Source of the DNA: Zerene cesonia
Lineage: Eukaryota > Arthropoda > Insecta > Lepidoptera > Pieridae
DNA: 64,000 nt
Reading direction: 5' to 3'
NCBI RefSeq assembly: GCF_012273895.1
Contig: NC_052121.1
Location: forward strand, 1,240,001 to 1,304,000
This document shows, piece after piece, positions 57,339 through 64,000 of the stretch. The notes under the pieces were generated by a model that did no database searches, was not told the DNA's origin, and worked only from the letters and a program-made list of their open reading frames with translations. Every line of letters starts with the position of its first letter. Position 1 is the first letter of the stretch. The position numbers and the translations under genes are program-made.

Positions 57339-57560
57339 TCACAATACTGCAGGTTCGGGTGTGCTGGTTGTAGCGCGGACGCGGGTACGGAAGCGAGAGC
57401 GGTAGCGGGAGCGGTTTGTTAAGGAATCACGTAATTTGGGCAGATTTATTACTTCGTTTGTTAAGGAATGACGCAATTGGGGCCGATTTATCATTCCGAG
57501 GTTAAAATTTATCGGTCCAATTAAGTAATACAGGATAATATAAAATAAAAAGACGTACAT
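57339..57560 (-). other. Unassigned 73-codon frame over a tandem duplication
   Basis: The minus-strand frame contains two 14-residue units (PQLRHSLTNEVINL and PKLRDSLTNRSRYR) from the 42-bp tandem repeat, then an RSRYRSRFRTRVR stretch from an AGCGRG-rich block. The repeat period is a multiple of three, so the frame is kept through both units. I do not recognise it, and it may be non-coding. Confidence 0.2.
57415..57498. repeat. 42-bp imperfect tandem duplication
   Basis: Unit 1 at 57415-57456 and unit 2 at 57457-57498 both begin TTTGTTAAGGAAT and end in a CG; about seven or eight differences in 42 positions. Confidence 0.8.
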
Positions 57561-57774
57561 CTTTGTTAAATGGTTCCTTAATAATTTGGTATATTCGACG
57601 AATTATTTTGACCAAGGATTGAAAAATCAATCATGCTTTACTAATGACGTATAAAGTGTAGAAAACACTGATTTGAAACTGAACAATGATTTGAAAGGTA
57701 AAAGGTATGTAGGTATTAGGTATTTGGAGGTACTAGGCACAGGTTTCTTAGCAAATTCTTGTATTAATATCTAA

Positions 57775-57996
57775 TCTATATATATAAAAGAAAGTCGTGT
57801 TAGTTACACTATTTATAACTCAAGAATGGATTAACCGATTTGGCTGAAAATATGTGCAGAGGTAGCTTAGAACCAGGAGATGGACATAGGATAGTTTTTA
57901 TCCCGGAAATCCCACGGGAACGGGAAAATGATGCGAGAAAAACCCCGGGTCTATCATTCCCGAGACTACGCGGGCAAAGCCGCGGGCAAAAGCTAG
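57775..57996 (+). mobile_element. Non-autonomous Helitron, family C
   Basis: 222 bp with A^T flanks. Start TCTATATATATAAAAGAAAG, interior 'ttaaccgatttggctgaaaa' and 'gacataggatagtttttatc', terminal stem CGCGG-gcaaag-CCGCG, then GCAAAAGCTAG. Confidence 0.8.
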
Positions 57997-58105
57997 TAAT
58001 TTAATATAAATACATAATTAAATGAAATATAACAATTCTATGTCCACTTCTGTCTTGGTAAATATTTTCCGCTTTTTAGTGTATTTTTTATTAATTTATA
58101 ACTTA

Positions 58106-58322
58106 CTAGCTGCGCCCCGCGGTTTCATCCGCGTAAGTCCGTATCCCGTAGGAATATCGGGATAAAAAGTTGCCTATATGTTATTCCAGTTGTCCAGCTG
58201 TCCACGTACCAAATTTCATTGCAATCGGTTCAGTAGTTTTTGCGTGAAAGTGCAACAAACACACACACATCCTTACAAACATTCGCATTTATAATATTAG
58301 TAGGATAGTAGGACTAGTAGGA
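58106..58322 (-). mobile_element. Helitron family A copy with extended 5' end
   Basis: CTAG at 58106-58109, full interior with CACACACACA, then GTAGGATAGTAGGACTAGTAGG: two extra GTAGGA units beyond the usual end at 58305. The repeated end may reflect insertion next to or into another element's terminus. Confidence 0.85.
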
Positions 58323-58627
58323 TTAAATCGCTGCCGCTTACCACTGTGGTCAGACAGCATGGGAAAGGGCTGTATTAGTCTATCCCATGTATCGTTAAAT
58401 TCCAATGGGATTCGTGGGTAATTTATGTTAAATATTATGATATTTATTTAAATTCAATTCTAAGGAGAATTTTAACAATTTCAATCACAACCCTCATCAA
58501 TAATACATAAATCGTTCGTTCGATTCTTTAAATATTTTAATTAAAACTTATATATTTGTTTCAAATAGAATTCATCTAATTACCGTTAAATCGAAATCAA
58601 TTCAATTAAAATTATGGTTACATTGAA

Positions 58628-58798
58628 TCTATACTATAACAATAATAAAAAACTAAGGAGTCTATATGTTTGAACGCGGTAATACCAGAAACTACTGGAT
58701 CGGTTTCAAAAATTCTTTAACCGCTTAAGAGTGTTATGGGCTATTTTATGTACCTATATGTATATCGAAGGTCGAAGCCAGGGAGCACCACTACTCAG
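58628..58798 (+). mobile_element. Worn Helitron, family D-like
   Basis: TCTATACTATAACAATAATA start, 'agaaactactggatcggttt' and 'gggctattttatgtacctat' match family D. The CTAG end is lost. Confidence 0.5.
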
Positions 58799-59028
58799 GA
58801 CACATAAATGAAATTAATTTAGGTTATCAAAACCCAAACAATAATCCCGTAAGCATTTGACAGTATGAATCATTGTCATTTGATTCGAAGGTGTATCAAA
58901 TACGCGGAGGTTGACGCTAAATGTCATTGGACAACCTTGATCATACTCTTTATATGACTCTGTACAAACCATATTATGAAACCATCTTACAAGTAACACA
59001 AAACAATTGACGGGTTTTATAGAGTTTA

Positions 59029-59246
59029 TCTATACTAATGACAGTAATATTATAAATGTGAAAGTTTGTTTGTTTGGTGTTTGGCCGTCAATCACTCTGA
59101 AACTGCAGAACGGATTTGATGAAATTTTGTATACAGACAGAGTATGAGCTGACTTAGGTGATAGGATACTTTGTACACCGATTAAATGCTCCCTTGGGAT
59201 AAAAAAGGAATCTTCATATCCGGGCGGAGCCGGGACGAGCGTCTAG
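59029..59246 (+). mobile_element. Non-autonomous Helitron, family E
   Basis: 218 bp, TCTATACTAATGACAGTAAT start after A, interior 'gtttgtttgtttggtgtttg' and 'cggatttgatgaaattttgt', G/C-rich 3' end (CCGGGCGGAGCCGGGACGAG) and CGTCTAG followed by T. The terminal stem is short. Confidence 0.7.
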
Positions 59247-59389
59247 TATTATATAAGGAAGTGGTTTGCGAATATGTGAGTTTGTGGCGCTGTAGGAGTC
59301 TGTGGGTTTATGGAAGCGATTTTAAAAATTATTTTGCCAATAGAAAGCGTCGATGTGTGAGTGTCATATAGTATATGGTATTTTGTTTT

Positions 59390-59565
59390 TATCCCGGGTC
59401 AACCCGGGCCGAGCGGGCCTATATCCTATCCTACTAATCCTACTATTACTATCTATCCATTGATGTCTGTACCAAATTACATACAGATACGATCAGCTGT
59501 ATTCGTATACATCCATCAATCCATACTTACAAACTATCGCGTTTATAATATTAAGATATTATGTC
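59390..59565 (-). mobile_element. Helitron-like fragment
   Basis: CCCGGGTCAACCCGGGCCGA (a CCCGGG hairpin) followed by 'catccatcaatccatactta' and 'aaactatcgcgtttataata' resembles an inverted, worn element. Its boundaries are not clear. Confidence 0.4.
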
Positions 59566-60058
59566 ATAAATCAGCACTTATTGTAAACGATGTTGTTAGC
59601 TTTATTTTCTCATAACAACACGTTAAATTTCCGTAATTCAAGTAATATTCACACTGTAAAACAACTAATTTAACTCATTACATAACTCGCTATAAAAAGC
59701 GCATCATTCAACGCGATGAATTGTAAAAATGTAAATTACGTAACGATAAGAAATGACAAATATCAACTTTCACCACTCTCCACGCTTTGAGTTACCACCT
59801 GACCTCTCGGACACCTGATGGACCAATATAAGAAATTCGGTTTGAACCGTTCACGCTTGTCTGTGGGCGTTGCTTGTGTAATGAATGGGCAGCTTTAACT
59901 CGATAATTTCGAATCGTTAAACTGTTCCAATTTTGAATATTTCTGCGTGTGGCATCACGCCATAATGTAATTGTAGTCTGTAGGTGGTATGAACGAACTC
60001 GTGCATTTTAGTATTTAAGTATATTTAAACAGTCTCTTCATAAGCTAATTATATATAA
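59566..60058. other. AT-rich spacer
   Basis: Nothing recognised. Confidence 0.35.
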
Positions 60059-60216
60059 CTAGGGGTCCGCCCCGGCTTCGTCCGTGGAACACATATAGCC
60101 TTCCTCAATAAATGGGCTATCTAACACACAAATAATTTTTCTAATCGTACCAGTAGTTCCTGAGGTTAGTACGTTCAAACAAACAAACTCTTCAGCTTTG
60201 AAATATTAATATAGAT
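60059..60216 (-). mobile_element. Helitron family D copy
   Basis: CTAGGGGTCCGCCCCGGCTT start on the plus strand, 'accagtagttcctgaggtta' interior and TATAGA end. Same family as 47611-47782, but with a GGGGTCCGCCCC 3' stem. Confidence 0.7.
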
Positions 60217-60568
60217 TAATAACTTGTTTTCTGTGCGTCTATTAAATCAACGTAAAGCCGTTATAACAATCATAAATTAAGCTAGTTCAGAGCCATTGTT
60301 TCGACATCGCAGTGTCAATAAATGCCCGCTGCAGTTTATATTAAAACGATCTTGACCCGCCGAGGATTAGCCAGTCAAGGCTGGAGTATACACGATCGCA
60401 CATGATTCTCCGATGCGTCATATCGAATTTTTATTATTCGCTAAATTCTATTGTTAGTTATTTGAGAGGATTTCCGTTTTAGCAATTAAATATCCTATTT
60501 CGTATAACACTTTTTGAGTCGAATTATATCGGTTTCTTTAAAAGAGTGTAAAATATGGGCAGTGTCTA

Positions 60569-60720
60569 TCTTACTAATATAAAATGTAAGTGTGAAAGTT
60601 TGTATGGATAGGTGTGTTGGTTTGTTGCACTTTCGCGTGAAAATAAACGAACGGATTTTGATGTTACTTGGCTATGATGTAGATAATATATCGGAAAAAC
60701 ACATAAGCTGTAGACAAACT
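60569..60720 (+). mobile_element. Truncated Helitron, family E-like
   Basis: TCTTACTAATATAAAATGTA start, 'gaaagtttgtatggatag' and 'aacggattttgatgttactt'. The 3' end is missing. Confidence 0.45.
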
Positions 60721-61374
60721 TGTATGTACGTTTGGTTTTGGTTAGGTAATAAAGAATAAAAGTACTTTCTAGTTTTCTTTTTTATTTCGCTATTGCAAGA
60801 GATATTTTTTAGAAAAACAATAAAACATAAAAAAAGACATTTTTTTATTCGTCGCCAGTTGTTGTTTATATGTTTCATTGCAATTTCTTTTATTTATATT
60901 TCTTACTAGCTTTCAGATTTTAATAAAAAAAAAAACTAGATTAAGATTAAGTTTTGAAATTAATTACATTAATAAAAACTATAGAAAAGCCGAGTTCTGC
61001 AAGAACAACGAAACAAATAATAAATTAAGTAGATATTGTTTTTGTTTGTTTCTGTTTCTATACAAATGTAAAACTACTTATTTTCTTGTACTGGCACGCA
61101 CACAGATGTCAATCCGTTTTTTTGTACATACGTAATATATTATTATATTTTTTTACCGCTACCAAGTAATTCAATCGAAATAATTGCTTTGGTAATGTCT
61201 ATTTTTTACGAATGACACTTACAAAAAGTATGATGGAGAGTGCAATACAAGACCTTAAGGCTTATGGAATAAATACCAGATTCGCGTACTTACATATTAA
61301 TTTGTGAGTGGAATGTAAGGCCTCCAAGGACTAGCGTGTATTCAAAACTTTCAAAGAAATATAATATGTTTTTC
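60721..61374. other. Gene-free, A/T-homopolymer-rich stretch
   Basis: No domain in the overlapping 60-85-codon frames and no repeat ends. Confidence 0.35.
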
Positions 61375-61525
61375 TGACTATTTGTGGTCCACCCGGCTTC
61401 GCCCGTGATACATATATAACCGATATTACGTACAAATACAAAGGTGAAATAATGTTTGAAGTCGGATTGTGACTTTCTAAGATTAGTGCGTCCAAACAAA
61501 CGAACTTTCTTTATAGCGAAACTTT
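61375..61525 (-). mobile_element. Worn Helitron, family D-like
   Basis: 'tggtccacccggcttcgccc' followed by 'gtgatacatatataacc' and 'agtgcgtccaaacaaacga' matches the 60059 copy at the same relative positions. The ends are lost. Confidence 0.5.
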
Positions 61526-62309
61526 CTTTATAGAGAACTATTTTTTCCATGAAACATATTCGTATAAGTTAAATACACATTCGATTATTCAAGAACTTCT
61601 GACATCTAAATACAACACTTCGCCCGAGTTAGAAGCCCCATTTTTAATTAGATTAAGATTCATAATTGGTACTTTATCATACATGTACATACATGTAACT
61701 GACTATATATACCATTGTAATGTACGAAAAAATAATGATAATAGTGTAAAAAATCAACGTTTTACAAGCAGTTTCGACGCTCATGTGTAACCCGCCTTAC
61801 GTATATAATTACGGCCGTCACCCTACGCCGCGTGTGTATAATTTGTTTTTACCTGTACATAACTTTTTTGTAACTATATAATGGCGGTGCTTATTAAAGA
61901 TGAACAAAAACATTTCGTCTGTTTATCTTAATTATTGCGTTTAGCGCTGCAATAAAAATAAAAAGATTCACACACACACCTCCGCGCCCCACCCACACAT
62001 AGATACCCACAGATACCTAAATAATCATAAACAAATATGGCGACGTGTGAAATATGCATAATTAAAAAAATAAACAGCTGTTGGGCAACAGGCAAAATTT
62101 TAGGACTTACATAAATTGAAAAATAACATAAATTAAAAGAGCAATTTTAAAAATGAAGCGTCTGCTTGTTTAAATAAATATCCAAGAGGGCTAGATATGT
62201 TTCGACGTGACAATCAAGATAAATAGCTTAACAAGGTTAGACTCCAAAGATTTATCATTTGAGTAAAGAAGTCGCGGATAAATACTATTTTAAAATATCC
62301 CTCTTTTTC
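61526..62309. other. Gene-free stretch with short CA repeats
   Basis: CACACACACA at about 61970-61980 followed by a C-rich patch. No gene seen. Confidence 0.35.
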
Positions 62310-62512
62310 TATCCCTACCATAATATTAATGTGATAGTAACCGTCTGTCTGTACCTTCTTCACTTCACCACTTAACGGATTTGGATGAAATTTGGTACAC
62401 AGATAGTTTAAGACCCGAGAAAGAACATGGCATGACTATGTGGGAGAATCCTCGAACTCTCATCTTGTAATAGAAAAAGACGGCACGAAAGACGCAGGCG
62501 AAAAAGTACTAA
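62310..62512 (+). mobile_element. Worn Helitron, family E-like
   Basis: 'cttaacggatttggatgaaa' followed by 'tttggtacacagatag' corresponds to the middle of family E. The 3' side ('gacgcaggcgaaaaagta') has lost the stem and CTAG. Confidence 0.5.
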
Positions 62513-62561
62513 GTAATATATCTTAACCACAACAAAATGACGCGAACAATAAAACAAAATC

Positions 62562-62797
62562 AACCCCACAAAGACCGCCTCCTTGGTACAGTGGTTAACG
62601 TGTGAGCGTAGAACTGAGGGGTCCTGGGTTCAATTCCCGGTGGGGACGCACAAAAAAAAATGTCTCGGTCTGGCAGGACACAGAAGGCTGATCACCTACT
62701 TGTCCCTAAAGAAAATCGATCAGTGAAACGGATGTACATCATCTGCCCCATACCCCACTAGGGGACACGGGACTTCAAAAAAAAAACCCCACAAAGA
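62562..62797 (+). mobile_element. Intact tRNA-derived SINE with perfect 13-bp TSD
   Basis: AACCCCACAAAGA at 62562-62574 is repeated at 62785-62797. Between them lies a 210-bp element: A box TGGTACAGTGG (62584-62594), B box GGTTCAATTCC (62627-62637), both near-consensus for RNA polymerase III. A body follows with 'gtctcggtctggcaggacac' and 'ccataccccactaggggaca', ending in an A run at 62777 onward. The exact TSD and intact promoter boxes point to a recent insertion of a family that was active in this lineage. The head looks like a tRNA gene but cannot fold as a functional tRNA at its acceptor end. Confidence 0.9.
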
Positions 62798-63129
62798 GGA
62801 TACAAGAAAATCAACGTACCATACATTAAAGACGCGTTGGGTAACCATTACAGTTACGCCAAGGCCTCCGCAGCACGCGAGCTGCAATTTCGTCAATTGA
62901 CCGAGTGGTGCCGTATAATGCAGCTCATTAATACGGTCCGTAATGCGCGCTAACATGCGAGCTGGCTCTAGGTAGGATCTAGATTCTAGGGCATTCAGCT
63001 GCTGTCGCGGACGAAAGTACCCGTGACTACTTCAATAAAGCGCTTCAATGAGAACTCTTTATCGTGCACCTTTATAAGAAGAGTACAAACAGGAGATAAA
63101 TAAAATTCCGCTTCGTCGGAATACAGTGG
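62798..63129. other. Spacer between SINE and repeat R1
   Basis: GC content is slightly raised at 62860-62990. The two overlapping minus-strand frames in this part have no domain. Confidence 0.35.
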
Positions 63130-63320
63130 TTTTTTTATGTCGTAATCGGGCATTTGAGCTGGTGGTTCGCCTGATGGTAAACGACCACCACCGCCCATGA
63201 ACATTCGCAGAGACTATCTCTGCCTCAGCGTATGCGCTGCGCACTTTTAAGGGTCAGGGATAAGAAAAGGGTTGACGACTGGCATAAAAGAACTGGGAAG
63301 GGTGAGGAGGAAGGTCATTT
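63130..63320 (+). repeat. Dispersed repeat R1, diverged copy 3
   Basis: TTTTTTTATG start, GAGCTGGTGGTTCGCCTGAT core, GAACTGGGAAGGGTGAGGAG tail as in the copies at 6474 and 8489. The internal hairpin is at the same place but with different sequence (GCAGAGA-cta-TCTCTGC). Confidence 0.6.
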
Positions 63321-63904
63321 AAGAGTTTAATTATTGTACAGCTATACACATCACCATAACAACATAAACACATATATTATTTACAATAAAAACGAAAAAC
63401 CACTGACTTATGATCGAATCAAATAAATTGTCACGTTTGCTCTTTTCATATTTAAAGAATACTTAAGGAAATTATTGAAGCCTGGCGTTCCTAATAAGAA
63501 TAAAGAGAAAATCTCAAGAAATTACTGTACTATCACCGACCCTTTATAAGTAAATTTTAAATTAAATCTGTCCGTTTCAAGTGGCCAAATCGATTCTAGG
63601 AGTCGGTTACATACAATCTTACAACTTATACAAGTGAAGCTAATATAAGCGTGTCAATAAACAACCATACAGTGACATCATATTCATCCACACCGTTATC
63701 AGATCCATCATAATCAGATCATAAAGGACATATCGATCGGGGCACAATGCCGTGGGTCCTTACAATATGGTCTCCACTCTGACGGGCCATATATCATTTC
63801 GTTTTGCACATAACGGTAATGTTTCAACTGTATACACGTAGGCGGAATGTCTATTATATATTTATTTATGTATCTGTGTAAAATCCGACCTGCTGTGTCA
63901 ATTA
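63321..63904. other. AT-rich spacer
   Basis: Nothing recognised. Confidence 0.35.
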
Positions 63905-64000
63905 ATAGGCGTTCCGCCCCGGCTTCGTTTGTGATACATATGTTATAAGCACTCACAGATCACGTAAATATACAACGATGAAAGACTTTTTGAATGAGTC
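63905..64000 (-). mobile_element. Helitron family D-like remnant running to the window edge
   Basis: 'ggcgttccgccccggcttcg' followed by 'tttgtgatacatatgttata' matches the 3' part of family D as seen at 60059 and 61375. 'atgaaagactttttgaatga' at the edge matches its interior. Confidence 0.45.

Noticed and set aside
62577..62650. Functional tRNA gene
   Set aside because: A and B boxes are present, but there is no complete acceptor stem, and the sequence continues into a SINE body ending in an A run and a TSD.
1..64000. CRISPR arrays, operons, ribosome binding sites, bacterial terminators
   Set aside because: None present. Short direct repeats are transposon copies, and the gene structure is eukaryotic.

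Overview
This window is nuclear DNA of a moth or butterfly (Lepidoptera). The evidence is AT-rich, gene-poor DNA crowded with short non-autonomous Helitrons of the type typical of Lepidoptera (5' TC, 3' hairpin followed by CTAG, inserted between A and T), one Lep1-type Helitron remnant, two tRNA-derived SINEs (one with the (TGATGA)n tail common in Lepidoptera), an RTE-type LINE tail and a hAT-type DNA transposon. The coding content follows eukaryotic rules: polyadenylation signal, no operons, very large intergenic or intronic spaces.

Layout. 1-207 is the last coding exon of a MADF-BESS-type transcription factor (only the BESS end is inside the window), followed by its 3' UTR and an AATAAA signal at 463. 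From about 0.5 to 34.6 kb I see no convincing complete gene. This stretch holds transposable elements, GC-rich islets that could be regulatory, and one possible short first exon (11269-11301, minus strand). The cluster at 6.4-9.6 kb is built from two inverted copies of one dispersed repeat, copies of a second repeat and a long perfect palindrome.

34639-38483 holds the only complete genes: two intronless, head-to-tail, minus-strand paralogues of 549 and 568 codons. They encode LRRC74-like leucine-rich-repeat proteins, with an LRR domain, a conserved YGGV segment, a degenerate helix-loop-helix region and a KWPDRKLPPTPPPE proline-rich tail. They are separated by 488 bp and probably arose by tandem duplication of one intronless gene, possibly a retrocopy. 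Their job is unknown; a scaffold function is an inference from the fold.

38.5-64 kb is again gene-free as far as I can see, and contains more Helitrons of at least five end-types, one intact SINE with a perfect target-site duplication (62562-62797) and a long miRNA-like hairpin (53215-53268).

The window has three assembly gaps, each exactly 1,000 N. All three lie inside a transposable element whose target-site duplication is still readable on both sides: RTE-like LINE (11-bp TSD), poly(A) retroelement (14-bp TSD) and hAT (8-bp TSD, 19-bp terminal inverted repeats). The most notable observations are this gap pattern, the intronless LRR pair, a chimeric Helitron at 29951-30138, six near-identical GC-rich 12-mers resembling NRF-1/Ewg sites, and several strong inverted repeats.
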